From Thozetella sp. PMI_491 (lineage: Eukaryota; Ascomycota; Sordariomycetes; Chaetosphaeriales; Chaetosphaeriaceae), in assembly GCA_021432635.1 (NCBI GenBank), contig MU270111.1:124001-188000 (forward strand): DNA of 64,000 nt. The letters run 5' to 3'. The position numbers and the translations under genes are program-made. Each line of letters begins with the position of its first letter. Position 1 is the stretch's first letter. Below, piece by piece: positions 1 to 12,160 of this stretch. Under the pieces are notes generated by a model, which did not search any database, was not told the DNA's origin, and was given only the letters and a program-made list of their open reading frames with translations.

Positions 1-791
1 ATCTCTTGCAAGCCCTCGCTGGCCCTTTGCATTTCGTGGGGCCCTGCTTGAGGCAGAAGGCCGCCTCGCTCTGGTGGAGCCCCCGGAGCTCGCTGCTGTT
101 TCTGCAGTGTTTCCTGCGACTGGCTGTGGTGCCAATTTGCCCTGAAGCAGGCAAAGCCTGGTGGGGGCGTGGTATCCCCCTCGTCGTCGTCGTCGTCCCA
201 TCGTCTCCCCCTTTCCTTCTACGCGCACTCTTTTTTTTCGTCTAGGCCGTGTTTGGGTAGGATACCTAGGCCAGGTTGCGCCCGGGATTCTTCTTTCTCT
301 CTGTCCGTGTCCTTCGCATCGTTCTTTTCCGAATCTTCAATTCTCTTCGTCCCTTAGCCGCTCAGCATCCGAGACTGGGAACTCTGTGCGCGAGTCGTCC
401 CGCCTTTCTTCACGTTTCCCTTCTCGACGCAGTGCCGGTTTATTCACAGTCTCTCTCTTCTCCCCCCTCACCCATTCGATTGCGTGTGTGCGGTGCCCAC
501 CTTCCTTTGAACTTGACAACCACCGGTGAAGGAATTGCAGGTCGATCACCTACTCGCCACGAGGGAAAACGCTCTTTGCGCAAACGCTCGCCCGCCGCAC
601 CCAGTCCGAACCCGATTCTCTGCATCATTCTCGATTTCAAGACGCCGGTCGTCAAGCCGTTTCTGCATGCATTTCCAGCTGTAAAGGGGAGGAAAGGTTC
701 TGTTTAGGAGGAAAGCCCCAGGGCAGCCCAGTCTTCTCGGGAAACCGACCGACTCCTCGGGATCTAGGCTGCTCTCCGACAACACTCAAAG
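1..791. other. Upstream region of PLS1, no gene seen
   Basis: No convincing coding sequence is visible. The stretch is pyrimidine-rich on the + strand (many TTC/TCTC tracts, a short GTC trinucleotide run near 180-197), which is typical of promoters and 5' leaders in filamentous ascomycetes. It leads directly into the PLS1 start codon, so it most likely holds that promoter and leader. The left end may also belong to a gene outside the window. Confidence 0.5.
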
Positions 792-1596
792 ATGGGGAAC
801 AAGGTTTTGCTGGCCTACGTGGTCGCCGATACCCTCTTCGTGCTCACTGGAGCTATCATACTCGCCTTCTCTATTATCGTCCAGAACAACATGTTTGAAG
901 TCCCGACGGAAGGAGAGCAGGCCGCGCGGAATCTGCTGTACCAGAGGTTTCCTCTGACAGGTGAGGAAGAATGACGAAGGGGGACGTTGGGAGAAGGAAA
1001 TCTTGACTAACGAGGTCTGCAGCGGGTATCGTCAATGCGGTCCTTATCTTCGTCACCTTCCTGATCACCGTCCCGGGAATCGTCACGCCCACGCGAGGCT
1101 GGCTCAAGTTCAGCTCCTTCTTCGTCCTGATCTCCGGCGTGTTCAGCCTGATCGTGGGACTGTACCTGTGGATCTTGACGCTGAAGACCAAGGAAGACTT
1201 TTCCTTGCTTTGGAACACCCAGCCTGCCGCGGTCCAGGACTTGCTGCAGACAAGGGTTAGTACCCTCTTTACCGGCAAGCACTCGTCTCTCAAGTACGGG
1301 ATACTAATGCTTCCTCTCAGTTCACTTGCTGCGGTTACTTTAACAGTACATCGCCCGCCTTCGTGACGGACGCCACTTGCCCGAGTCCCGCTGCGGCCGC
1401 GTTGATGCGCGGGTGCTCCGCGCCCATCACCTCGTTCGCCAACGTTTTCGTCGACGACATCTTCACCGCTGTCTTCGGTATGGTCGGTATCGACACCATG
1501 CTCATCATGGCCACTGCCTGCCTACTCAAGGATCGCAAGGAGCGCGAGCGCTTCCGCCACATTGACGAGAAGACTGGCCAGATAAGCAGCTTCTAA
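792..1596 (+). CDS. PLS1: Tetraspanin PLS1
   Basis: Three exons, 792-960, 1023-1255 and 1321-1596, give a 225-residue protein, the length I know for fungal PLS1. Both introns are GT-AG (62 and 65 nt) and the second has an ACTAAT branch site. Four membrane segments are visible at about residues 8-31, 58-78, 86-108 and 175-197. The large extracellular loop carries the tetraspanin hallmark Cys-Cys-Gly at 137-139, further cysteines at 154 and 166, and an N-glycosylation sequon at Asn142. PLS1 tetraspanins are plasma-membrane organisers: in plant pathogens they are needed for appressorial penetration, and in saprotrophs such as Podospora for ascospore germination. The C-terminal tail is charged (KDRKERERF). 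The family assignment is firm; the role in this organism is inferred from homologues. Confidence 0.92.
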
Positions 1597-2984
1597 AGTG
1601 GCAGACTCGGCATACACCCTCGCATCCCCTCACGTCTCTCCGGTTTCCTCTTACGAATCCGAGACAGTACCGACTATCCTGGCCGGCACCACTGGTTCTT
1701 TTCTTATTTGTTATTCGTTCGCTTCCGCCATTGACTGGCAGTAATATAACTTTCTGTTTTAGTCTGCATGCGGATGGATATGGATTGGGATGAGTGCACC
1801 GGGGAAGGTTTGGGGGTGATGCACCATGGGAGGACTGCCAATGAACGACCGGACTATCTTGAAGATGGATCTTCGCTCCACACTGGGTTCAACCCCTGGT
1901 CCCTTGTATAGGGGTATTTCGTCTACCTTTTTCACTTTCTAGGCGGATTTTCGACACGGCCCGGTCGAAGGCTCCATCAGCCGCAGATAGATTCAACCTT
2001 CCATGTCACCTCTTTCATCCTCTTTTTTTTTTTTTTACATCACGCTTGCTTTGGTCGTCCATATATGTATATGATGTGTCCACGAAGGGCATGATGGCTG
2101 GATCAGAGCTTAGAAAGCGTTATAGAGTGCCTATAAACTGCATTGGATAATGTCCGCTCGACGAGAGATTGCCTGTTTGAGCTTATTGCGATGTGGTCCA
2201 CAGCCGGCTTCCACTGGCGACTGGGCGTCTTAAACTGTTGCTTCAAAACCTCTGCCCCAATTATGGCATCCCCCCGACCGCGGGCTTTGTCGTTTCGCAT
2301 CGGATGGAGCTGTCAAGAACCTTGTCCCAGACGGCGTAGACACACTTTTTGCCGCTGCCAGATCAAGCTTTTCAGACTCAACGAAAGCTAAGCTCAGATA
2401 TTAGATAGAGACAAGTCAGACAGATGGAAGTCTAGAACGACTACCGCCAATCTTGACGCTTTGTCTCTCTCCGGTACGTCAGAGGCTTCCTTTGGAGGCT
2501 TGCGCCAAATTCACACAGTGCTAAGCGCCAGGGGTGACTCCCGAAACTCCACGGGCCGGCCCACGCAAAGGCCTATATCACGGGCCCACTGAAAGACGGG
2601 AGCGGGCATCGGAACTTTTCTCGTAGGTTTTTGGTCTGGAGGATTTGACGGGACGGCTGGCTAGACCTTATTTTTCTCTCTCGTCTCTAGTTATCTAGTC
2701 TGTCAGTCATACATGCTGGCCAAGCGACTATTGTACATGCGTGCCCTCCCAATGGTATTACACCGGCTCCCTCGTTGCCTGTCGCTCCCGAGGTGTCAGT
2801 CAACATAGGGAAGAAAAGATGCACCCACGGCGGCTAGAGCTAGGCCTAGACCCCACGCTGTCGGTTTACGAGGCATCGCAGATTTGTATTCGAAGGTATA
2901 ACCCAACCCAACCATACAGAAAACGGGTATGTAGCTCTTGTATAAACAAATGGAGTCGCACGCTAGATATCTGCCGTGGTGGAA
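1597..2984. other. Convergent 3' region between PLS1 and NIPA-like gene
   Basis: This 1.4 kb separates two converging genes and should hold both 3' UTRs. A T14 run lies at 2023-2036. A minus-strand stretch around 2150-2350 reads as fairly protein-like fragments, but stops interrupt it and I recognise nothing. No RNA gene is seen. Confidence 0.45.
2023..2036. repeat. Poly-T homopolymer
   Basis: An uninterrupted run of 14 T lies about 430 bp downstream of the PLS1 stop codon. It is a simple-sequence tract of no evident function. Confidence 0.9.
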
Positions 2985-4891
2985 TCATTGCTGGCCTTCT
3001 GGAGAACCTGAGCCGGGTGCTGTGCTACTAGGTCCTCCTGTTCTAGTGCCGCTCCCATTTGGCTCCGAGTCTGTTGCGGGTGGTGGCCGTGGCTCGTCTA
3101 CCGAGTCCCTGTATGGCGCGTGAGGCTCTTCGGGGCTCTCAACCGCAGCCTCCGGGTCGTCGCGATACCTCCGAGGCCATCTGAAGCCGTCACTCGAGCT
3201 CCTTGGCGCATCATCCGGCCCGGCGCCGGCCGCAGGCTTCTTCCCTTTGTTACCCCACCACCGCAACCTCCAGATACCGTCAATAGTATTTTGAAGGCCG
3301 CCGCCAGAAGGTTTCCGCGTCGACTTGCGGGGGGTGAAGCCCGGGAATCCTGTAGACTTTCTTCTTCGCCGGACCGTTACTCGCCTTGGGGTCGGTGAGG
3401 AGAGCTGGTCGCCACTGCCGCTCGGTTGCAATGTGAGGCTTGGCGGCCCGCTCGTATTTCGCCGGCCTAGCAGGGAGGAGGTCTCCCGTCGGGCGGAAAG
3501 GGTGGTAGACCGCCGGCGGTTAATCGACGGCAGTGGTGAGTCTGGCGTATCGCGATCTTCGAGCGTGTCCCAGATCTCGGCTCGTTCTGCCCACCTAGAA
3601 GCGGTCGTCCGCAGCGAAGGAGTAATAGATTTGGCTGACTTCCTCCTCTCCTGCGCAGGCTCACTCGATGGCCCATCTTCAGATAGGCTGCCGCCGTTCT
3701 GGCGGGCACCGCCGAAAGTCCGGTAGTTATATTGTGTCGGTTGTGTATCTTCGTTCTCGTCCCCTAGATCGGAGCCGAGTAGGAGTTCCTCCTCTTCCTC
3801 TTCGCCGTCGGTGTCCTCCACCAGTCCGAGACCAGGAGCCAAGGTCGACTGCCCCACGCCAGGGGAGTGCTGTTCGTCGCTAAGCCTCCAGGACAACGCC
3901 AGCACACCGGAGAGCAGAATGACGGTTCCGAGCGTGATGAGGCACGCCCGCAGGGGGTTGATGAGGTCCGTCTGGCGGAAGTAGATCAAACCGTCCAAGA
4001 TGGCAATGATGTTGTAGATGCAAAAGATCAGCGGATAAAGTACCGAGGTCGACACTAACTTAAGGCCCCGATGGAGGTAGTATAGCTGGCTGAGCGCCAA
4101 TGTGACTAGCCCTAACACCAGCATCCAAGACTGCCAGTGAACGAACTGGTTATCCCCGTCCGCAATCGTGCGCACTATCAGCTCGACGGCCGACTTGGCC
4201 ACCAGCAGCGAGTGTGCCGACAGAATGCCGCTTATGGACCCGTACGCAAAACCTCGGGCCAGGCGAAAGCGCGCATACTGCATGAGGTTCGTGAAGTGGC
4301 TAACCGCCTCGGTGGCGACTGCAATGCTAACCACAATGAGTGCTTGGAACGACATCCAGATGAGGAAGGGCCGTCGTCCCAGTAAGTCTAGGAGCTCCTT
4401 GAGCGTGTGCGCAGGAGACGGGATGGCGCCGAACACTGCGATCAGAACGGCGCCTGCGCACACCAGCAGCGTTCCCCACAATGACCACCGCGTGAAAGGC
4501 TCCCCGAGGATCAAGGTCGCGCAGATCGAATTGAAGACCAGTCCCGAGGCCTGAAGCGTGGAGAGCACCGGCAGCGGCAGCGTCGATATCTGCACCGAGC
4601 TCCCCAGCACGTTGGAGATGATGAACATGCCCATGCCCACCTGCCATCTCCTCCGCCTGTATGGAGGCCGGCGGGTGTCATATGGCCCCTTCTCGTCTTC
4701 GAGGATGTGGGATTTTCGTTGCAGCGTGAGGCCGAGGCTCTGGACGCCCGTAGAGAGGAGGCCGACGAAGATGCCGAGCTGGGAAGGGGAAATTAGTGTC
4801 TGGGAGGGGGGCGGCGGAGCGAGTGAGAGGGAGAAGGACGATGACGTACTGCAATGCTCCCTCCAGGGGAGAGACCACCGATGGACCCCAT
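2985..4891 (-). CDS. NIPA/DUF803-family membrane transporter with long disordered tail
   Basis: Two exons on the minus strand: 4891-4850 encodes 14 residues from the ATG, a 71-nt GT-AG intron (4849-4779) follows in phase 0, and 4778-2985 carries the rest, 611 residues in all. The first half is a string of hydrophobic helices (for example LGIFVGLLSTGVQSLGLTL at 15-33 and YPLIFCIYNIIAILDGLIYF) arranged as in the NIPA magnesium-transporter branch of the drug/metabolite transporter superfamily; after helix 1 comes the basic loop RRPPYRRRRWQ typical of fungal members. The last 300 or so residues are polar and rich in Ser, Arg and acidic clusters, with no helices, so probably a cytosolic regulatory tail. 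Mg2+ transport is inferred from NIPA homologues; fungal paralogues are mostly uncharacterised. The small first exon was chosen because its ATG is in frame, begins the usual short N-terminus and ends at a consensus donor. Confidence 0.82.
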
Positions 4892-6139
4892 TTTCAAGAC
4901 CTCGAAGCTATCATGGAGAAGCAAGAAGCTGTGGCAAAGGCTTTACCGAGCTTGCATAGGTGGAAGATGGTAGGGGGACGGATGGTCGTGGGGTCGGTGA
5001 GCCCAGTCGAGCCCGGTCTTTCGGAGAAGGGGTCGCCTGATCGGAGCAGCGCCCGCGGGCTCGCGGCAGGTGGGCTCGGAGGCCGGTCGAGAAGGTCAAG
5101 AGGTGTGCTGCTGTGAAATGGACGTGCTGGGACGGGCGTGTGTCTGAGAAGCACGTATGTGTGGTTCAACCACGGGAATTGGGAGGTGCAGAATGGCGTC
5201 GGTACTTGCGCAGCGCGGCGTGCTGCAGGGCGGTGTTCATGGGGTCATCGATTTTGGCCCAGGTGGTCCCCCCTAAAAGCAACGGCCACAGGGCAGATGC
5301 AGGGCAGATGCAGCAGCCACAGGGTACAAGGGTCGCAGCAGGTCTCGGTCGTGGTCGTGAGGAGGAGGGCCAGCAAGGGTCTTCGTCGTTCGAACGCAGG
5401 AGTATATACAGTGCAATTTGCACAGCTGCGCAGGCGCAGAAATGAAAGGCTGGAGAGAGGTGCTAGAGACGAAACACCGGAGCTGGCTGAGGCGTTGTGG
5501 GCAAGAGCCTTGTTGGGGTGCGCCCGCAGAAACACAGCACGTCAGTGGCCCGCCCCTCGGCCGTGCCAGCGCACTGTCAATGCTTGGGGGGTGGAGGGGG
5601 GTGGAAAGGCCCCCTAACCTTGGCCTGCCTTGCGTACGGAATAGCCTTGGCTGGTTCCGGCTGAAGGAGCCGCCCCATTCGAGGATCATCGCCTGCCGGC
5701 CTGTGCACGTGTCAGCTGCCGCCAGATGCCCAGCTGCCGCAAACAGTCCGTGGCTGTTGGCTTTATCAAGCCACAGCCGAGGCGAGGGGAGAAGTGCCCG
5801 ATTGAGGCGCAAGGTGGGGTCGGACGTGTGGCTCGTTGCTTGGTCGTTAGCTGTGCTTGTGCCAAGCTTGGTGGTGCTCCACGAGAGAGCTTGCGTCAAG
5901 GCCCCGACGTTCTTGGGTGCTCTTGGAGATACGATCCCGCTGCTCACCTGCACCACAGCTTTCGCATTTCACCGCCCGCAACCTCTACCCTCCTCAACCC
6001 CTCTCTGTTCGGTTCTTACGACGACCCCGGTCAAGAACTCTCTGCCCAATACCGCGCGATATTTACTCGGCCCGCGCCCTTTCGTCCTCGCCGGACCGAT
6101 TTCCATAGCCTCTGGCAATTCCCTCAGCCGAACGTCACC
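4892..6139. promoter_or_regulatory. Divergent promoter region, NIPA-like gene / V-ATPase E
   Basis: About 1.2 kb lies between two divergently transcribed genes and should hold both promoters. Long overlapping open frames on both strands (about 230-250 codons) occur here, but they have no recognisable domain and overlap each other antisense, as expected by chance in GC-rich DNA. The V-ATPase start codon sits in a good context (CACCATG). No TATA-like element stands out. Confidence 0.5.
5289..5310. repeat. 11-bp tandem duplication
   Basis: The 11-mer CAGGGCAGATG occurs twice head to tail, followed by CAG, in the divergent promoter region. It is a short local repeat of unknown significance. Confidence 0.85.
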
Positions 6140-7078
6140 ATGTCGCGGGTGCACGCGTTGTCCGATGACCAGGTATGGATGAATTCCCTTGACAACTTGT
6201 TCCCTCGCCATCATACCCGGGCCGGTCGGCGGCTAGCCAAGCCTCCTGGCTCAGGGAACCCGGTGGAGTTTTATCTATACGGAGGAAGAAGGCAGCAGAC
6301 TAACCTGATGCGCTCCGCGCCTTCTCCATCGTAGGTCTCGCAAGAGCTCCAGAAGATGACGGCCTTCATCAAGCAAGAAGCGACGGAGAAGGCAAGAGAG
6401 ATTGAAATCAAGGCCGACGCCGAGTTCGCCATGGAGAAGTCCAAGCTGGTCCGGCAGGAGACTGACAGCATCGACGTCACCTACGAGAAGAAGTTCAAGC
6501 AGGCCACCATGTCACAGCAGATCACACGGTCAACCGTGGCCAATAAGACTCGCCTCAAGGTGCTGGGCGCCCGCCAGGCCCTGCTGGACGACATTTTCGA
6601 GGCTGCCGCCAACAAGCTGGCTGAGGCCGCTAAGAACAAGTCCCAGTACGCGGCCACCCTCAAGGGCCTGGTGCTCGAGGGCTTCTACGCCCTCAATGAG
6701 CCTGAGCTCCAAGTGCGCGCACGCAAGGCCGACTACGCCGCTGTGGAGAAGGCTATCGCGGAGGCCGCTAAGGAGTACAAGTCGAAGGTGGGAACAGAGA
6801 TCAAGGCGACCATCGACAAGGAGAACGACCTGCCGTCCGGAAGGTAAGTGTGCTGCTTTGCTCCCGCCTGAAGTGACGCTCGCTAGCGATGGCTGGCCGA
6901 GGAGGGACGGACGGCTAACAATTACAGCGCTGGCGGAGTAATAGTCGTCGGCGGCAACGGCAAGATCGATCTCAACAACACGTTCGAGGCCCGGTTGGAA
7001 CTGCTCAAGGAGAGCGCTCTGCCAGCCGTACGGCAGACGCTGTTTGGCCAGAACCCTAACCGCAAGTTCTTCGACTAA
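6140..7078 (+). CDS. vma-4: V-type proton ATPase subunit E
   Basis: Three exons, 6140-6172 (11 codons), 6335-6843 and 6928-7078, give 230 residues, the usual length for fungal subunit E. The introns of 162 and 84 nt are GT-AG. The protein begins MSRVHALSDDQ, has a long charged helix over about residues 15-110 (KQEATEKAREIEIKADAEF...), then a mixed alpha/beta C-terminal part with GGVIVVGGNGKIDLNNTFEA and ends NRKFFD, all typical of the family. Subunit E is part of the peripheral stalk of the V1 sector: its N-terminal helix pairs with subunit G and its C-terminal domain contacts the catalytic head, holding it still while the rotor turns during vacuolar and endosomal acidification. The 33-nt first exon is supported by phase-0 joining and conservation of the N-terminus. 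Expression is expected to be constitutive. Confidence 0.96.
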
Positions 7079-7336
7079 AGTACGAGGCACACCCTCGTCC
7101 TACCTATTGCTTGAAGCCTGAGGTTCCAACACAGAACGCTAGAAGGCGCCGCTATGAGAATGAATGGGCCGCTGAACCTGCTTGGTGCAGAGAGATATTA
7201 CGGCGGTGGGTGAATTGTCATGCATTGGAGGCACGGAGGTCCCGATGGCCACGGTTGTAGCGCCTAGAGTCTGTATCATACATGGGTTTCCTTACATGAT
7301 AATACACCGCCGAGATGCATCGCGATCATCGGCGCC

Positions 7337-9803
7337 CTACGCATCTGTGTTTTGTCCCGGCGGCTGGTCCATGTCGGTATCGAGAACGCCCAGTCTGGCC
7401 AGCGGCGATCTAGCCCGGGCTTTTTCCTCCGCAGAGGCCGTTTCGCGCTCTATTTGCTGGGCCAGCGCTTCCGCCACGTTCTCCGCCGCGGTATGCTCCC
7501 GTCGGTCCAGGCTGAAGCGGACGACGCGGGTTCCGTCCGTCTGCGCTCCCTTGGACGTATCATCCGAGTCGTCGGTGGCCGTGGCTGACCGCAGCTTGCC
7601 CTTCTCCAGGAACTTTTGCATAAAGTTCCGCTGCTTCGGAATGTCTCGTCGCGCTATCGCCTCTGGGCTGGCCATGATGCCCAGCTCGGGTGGCTCGCGT
7701 GAGCGCGTAATGCGCGTCAAAATCATTTGCAAGTTGCCCAGCTGCGACTTGGATGCCATTCGAGGAACTGTGTTGTTCATGGTACTAAAGTGGATGCGGG
7801 ACTCAATCTCCTTTAGCTTCTGCGCGACCGCATCGATGTTTGTGTCTCGCTGGGCGACGCCGGGGTTTCCAACGATGACATCCGGTTTGTCGCCATCGCC
7901 AATTGCGAGCGCGAGCGTCGCAGCCAAGGCCGCGAGGTCGAAATAGTCGGTTTCTGGCCGGATGACGAATTCAGGGTCATCCAGGCGGCTGAAAACTTCG
8001 ACCATGTCGAGCTCGATATGGTTGAGATCAGTGATGCCGCAGGAGGCTAGCGCAAGGGTGCGCTGGAGCTGGTGAAGTCTGGTACTGCCTCCATCTAGAC
8101 ACGCAAATATAGCCTCCCATCGGAGAGACGCGTCGTCGACTTTGACGTAGAGAGATGATGCTAGCTTGGGGCACTGCAGCGAACGGTTAGCAAGGTTGGA
8201 TTAGCTGATAGCATCTGGGGTCGTCGATGCTCACGAGGTCATCCCAAATCGAGTCCGGGACCGCGTTGGTCGCTTTGCGCATGGCCTCTCGGAAACAGAC
8301 TCCAATAGCTACGTCATCGTGGACAATGTTATCTATCCCAAGGCGGAGGAGAATATGAATGGTTCTCTCGCGTGCCTTGTCGCTCAGCTTATCCGACACG
8401 CTGGCGATAAGCCCCAAGACTGAGCAGAGGTTTGCCCAGTCCTTTCGGTCGTAGATCGTGCCTGATGGGTTATCCTGTCTTGTCGAAAGGATAGTTAAGG
8501 CTAAGTTGGGGTCGACGGCTTCCTCCAGCGCGCCCAACTTGAGAAAAAGCTGGCTGATCCGCTGCTCAGTGAGCGTGCTGCGGAGTTGCTCGCTCTCGCA
8601 CGCTCTGATAAGCTCTAGGTACTGGCTGCGGAGGACGTGGCGCTTCTCTGACGTGATCTCATCGAGAATCCATAGCAGGATCTCGTCGGGCAAGTTGCGG
8701 TGTCGTGCCTGTTTGGAATGAGCCAGACCGCTCACGAAGTGGTCCGATCGAGTTTCTGCTGCCGAGAGAAACGCCCACTTGCCCTGAGCAGCGTGCTTGG
8801 GGAAGGCCGTCGTGGCGACAAAGCCGCCCTCGTCCTTCACCGTAAAGAAGTGCCAGTGCATCCGAGCCGCCGCCCCCGTTCTCTTCACGGCCTGGAGCAG
8901 CTTGCCCGAATCATCTTGATCAAGCAACATGCCTTCCATGTCCTCAGGGCTTCCGTCGCGGCTCCCTTCCTTGTCATTGGCACCCTGTAGCTCCTCGATG
9001 CCGGCCACGATGGCGTCGTTCTTCTCGTACTGCCTGGCTTGTGCTACTAACTTCTTCATGTCCAGCTTGGGGTGCTTTGGCACCAGGGGGGAAGAGTCAA
9101 AGGACAAGACAGCTCTTCGCTTGGCCTTGGGGGTCTCCCATGGCTTTGTGTCCTTTGCTGCTGGGATGGGCACATCTTTGGCTGCTGGGATTGCGAAAAG
9201 ATCGGGGAGATCATCCGATTCGTCCGAGTCCTCCTCATCGGAGCCTTTGATCTCGTCGAGCCGGCTGCGAGCGTGGATGGGTACCGGATTGTCTTCTGCG
9301 GGTTCAATGTGTAGAGGTGTGGGAGGTGACGAGGGAAGGTCAGCAAGAAACCCAGAACCCGTGTTTCGGCTCTGCCAGCTAGGTAGAGGAACCGGGGATG
9401 AGTGATCTTGGTGGGGAGGTACCGAACCACCGGATGAGGGCGTCCGGGAATGGCTCCCGAGACGCCCGTGTTGCGCAGGGCTTGGCGGGTTGCGCCTAAA
9501 GGAAGGCACCCGATATGTACTATGGGATGAGAGGTTTGAAGAGGGTAGCGATGAGAGCGAGCTTGAGGTGGGTAAGGGCGGTCTTGGTTGGCCCGTAAGC
9601 ATGTCCCCAGGGCCGGGAGCTGACGGTGAGGACCGCCCGAAAAGGCCCGGCGCGTTGAGAGCCGCTGAGAGATACGGCGCCGGCCCTTGGGCCTCCGGGC
9701 CTGTGGGTGAGCTCTCCAGCTGGGAGTCTGGAGAGCGCGGAGACTCCGGAGGCGGTTGAGCTCGGCGCTTGAAGAAATCGGTTATCTGCGAGTTCTTGGG
9801 CAT
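7337..9803 (-). CDS. Nuclear protein with N-terminal PIP-like box, possible Nse6/CANIN-type Smc5/6 factor
   Basis: Two exons, 9803-8235 and 8173-7337, joined in phase 0 across a 61-nt GT-AG intron, give 801 residues. The chosen ATG gives MPKNSQITDFFKR: residues 4-11 resemble a PCNA-interacting box (Ile at position 4, Phe-Phe at positions 7-8) but with Asn where Gln is canonical. An ATG 46 codons upstream is in frame but would bury this motif. Residues 12 to about 270 are Ser/Pro-rich and probably disordered, with acidic patches and a basic PKAKRRA cluster that could be a nuclear signal. From about residue 310 to the end the sequence looks folded and alpha-helical. A conserved-looking block starts HWHFFTVKDEGG at 316 and runs into helices resembling HEAT-like Nse6/SLF2 (CANIN) proteins. 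That family call is tentative; the nuclear, replication- or repair-linked character rests on the PIP-like box. The stop lies about 260 bp from the converging V-ATPase E gene. Confidence 0.72.
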
Positions 9804-12146
9804 TATGGAAAGGCTCGAGGCAAGACTGGCTAGGCCGGTGTTACTATTACAGTAGGAGGCGGTTATATCGGAAGCATCGCGGGTCCCGTCGCTGCAGCCT
9901 TGTCCTCGGGTCGCGCACAGTTTGGGGTGAGAGCGCGGCAAGGCTGAGCACGCTCGTCCCCAGTCGCACGCGTTAATTGGGAAGGGCCCGCGCCGCGCCT
10001 GCCTCTCCGCGTATGTGCTAACAAAATGGGCCTAGAAACAACTGGTATTGCATAACCGAAGTGCTGTACATTACTTAGCAGAATTTGGACCCGCACGGGC
10101 CAAGCGGTTTCCAACCCCTCGACCAGGGGCGGCGATTCGACCCAGGGGGTTCGAGTGTCAAACATGCACCTCAAGATCTGCAAGATCCAACCCCTGAACG
10201 GGCAGAGCACAAGGAACAGGCTGCTCCGTCCACTCGATTCCATCCCAACTTTCCCTGTATCGGGAGGATAGCCTAAACCGACTTGGCTTTCCAGACGGGC
10301 GGTACGACCTTCGAAGGAAGTCCAGAGGAGGAGGCGAGCCCATCGGAGGATGTTCCACAGGTGCCAATCCTCCTCCAATCCCATATCCTCGTCTGCCTCG
10401 TGGACCATTTGAGACCCCTGGGGAAGGATTCAGGGTAATACTGTAGTAAGGCGGTTACTTTCACAACCAGACGTTATTGGTGGGGCGTCCGCCTGTCGTC
10501 CTTGCTGTAGTACACATGCATTCCCTTCTCGGACAAATTACAGCAGACGGTAAGCCGAGTCATGCCTGTCGGCCCCCGGCGCTCGAGGTACGTAAGAACA
10601 GCGTGGACTAGGTGCGACGACAAAGGAAGGCCACGAGCAAACGTTCAGGCTCTCTAGCTGCATCCAGCAGCTCTTCGGAGGAGAAGTCAAGGCGGTCGCC
10701 GGAGCGGAATGGTGCAACATGGGGGTCTTGGCCGTCCCGCCCCTGCGTCTGTTACATCTTTTTTTCTTCTTACCCCATCTGACCGCGCAGCGCTTGTCTC
10801 CTGGGTGGGCCGGGGCGCTACGCGTTAGCTGTGCGGCCCAAGAGATTGGAAATCAGCATTCGTGCTCAGTTCACCGCTTTACTCCTGGTCGCGAATCCAA
10901 CTGGCTGGGAAAGGGGAACGGGTTGATATATTAATTGGGAATTCGGAACGGCCTGAGTGGTTGAGAGTTTGCGAGTGCCTCGCCAGCAAGCCAAACGCAT
11001 AAGTTTCGCGGCCGGCTGTTCCTGGATCCCTACGTGCCTGATTGCAGTCCGTTTTTACACACCACAACATTGGGCAGGCGACAGTTGCTCGCTCGAGTGA
11101 AAAAAAAAACGAGGTGTGCCACAGATCGCCACGGCTCGAGCCACCTGCCAAGAGTCTGGCTAAGATAATTGTCCTCGTATCATAGTTATTCAGCTCGAAT
11201 ATACTCCATCTTGACCATCCCTCGGAGAGCGAGCCCGGTGACGTCCTATATCAGGAGTTTGGTAAGGAGGCCTGATGACATCGGATTATGGAGAGCACGC
11301 GTGCGAGCCAGAAGGGTGGCGCTCGGGGAAGGAGGGCAAGCGCCGTCCCAACCGGCGACCTTGGGAAACGTCTGAGCGGTCAGGTAAGTTCGGGAGCCAA
11401 CTGCGCTACCACCGTTAGCTCCACGGCCCCAAAGCCCTACAGAGCAAAGGAGCAAATAGAAACAGGTGGCCGCCGAAAAGAAAGGGTTTCGAAGCGACCC
11501 CTTTCCTAAATCGGCCCCTTCTTTTTCACTGGCGCCCGCCAACGTTTGGTTTCGGCCACCATCATCGGGGCAGTGTCCCACATCGTAGACCTTTCAGCGA
11601 CATCTCACAGATCCGCCAGTGCGGCCGGCTCGGCCACATCCAATCACGGTGCATGGTTCAAGGGGGAAACCGGCCGAGCAAGATGCGGATGACGCTGGGA
11701 GTGGGCTTGCGCTAGGCCGAGCGGACTGAGAGAGGCCCGAAATTCCCTCTGACTGCCTCTTGTCGGTCTACATTACGGAGCACAGTCGGAGTCCGACCGG
11801 AAACGCAGAGCCCGAGTGAAGTGAACAACCTGGCAACGGGCTGTGGGCCGGACGGAGGACGGTCCTGAGTAAGAGACCGTCCGGCCTAGCATCCGACTCG
11901 CAGTCTTTTCACCAGACGACGCCACCATCCGTGTCGGGTGAGTCGTGAAGATGTCACTGAAGACATTCCATTCCCGTTGCCATGTCGCCTTACCACACGT
12001 GTCCCTTGAGAGGTGGATTTATGCGATCAAGTCGCGTGCTATGTAATATCGAGATTGCAGAGATTGCACGGGGAGGTAGGGGGGATGCGAAAGTCCGTAG
12101 CATTCCCCTGACGGCCGAACCCCCATTAAGGGGGTACGAGCCCCGT

Positions 12147-12160
12147 CCCCCCCCCCCCCC
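12147..12160. repeat. Poly-C homopolymer
   Basis: An uninterrupted run of 14 C lies in the intergenic region between the PIP-box gene and the flippase gene. Confidence 0.9.

Noticed and set aside
5273-6182. Long overlapping open frames on both strands upstream of V-ATPase E
   Set aside because: No recognisable domains; they overlap antisense to each other and run into the V-ATPase start region.
10942-11030. tRNA-Leu/Ser-like A box (GGCCTGAGTGGTTGAGA)
   Set aside because: No matching B box or acceptor and T-arm pairing within tRNA distance.
11171-11245. String resembling the 5' part of tRNA-Asp (TCCTCGTATCATAGTTATTC)
   Set aside because: D-, anticodon- and T-arms cannot be formed and no GGTTCGA box follows.
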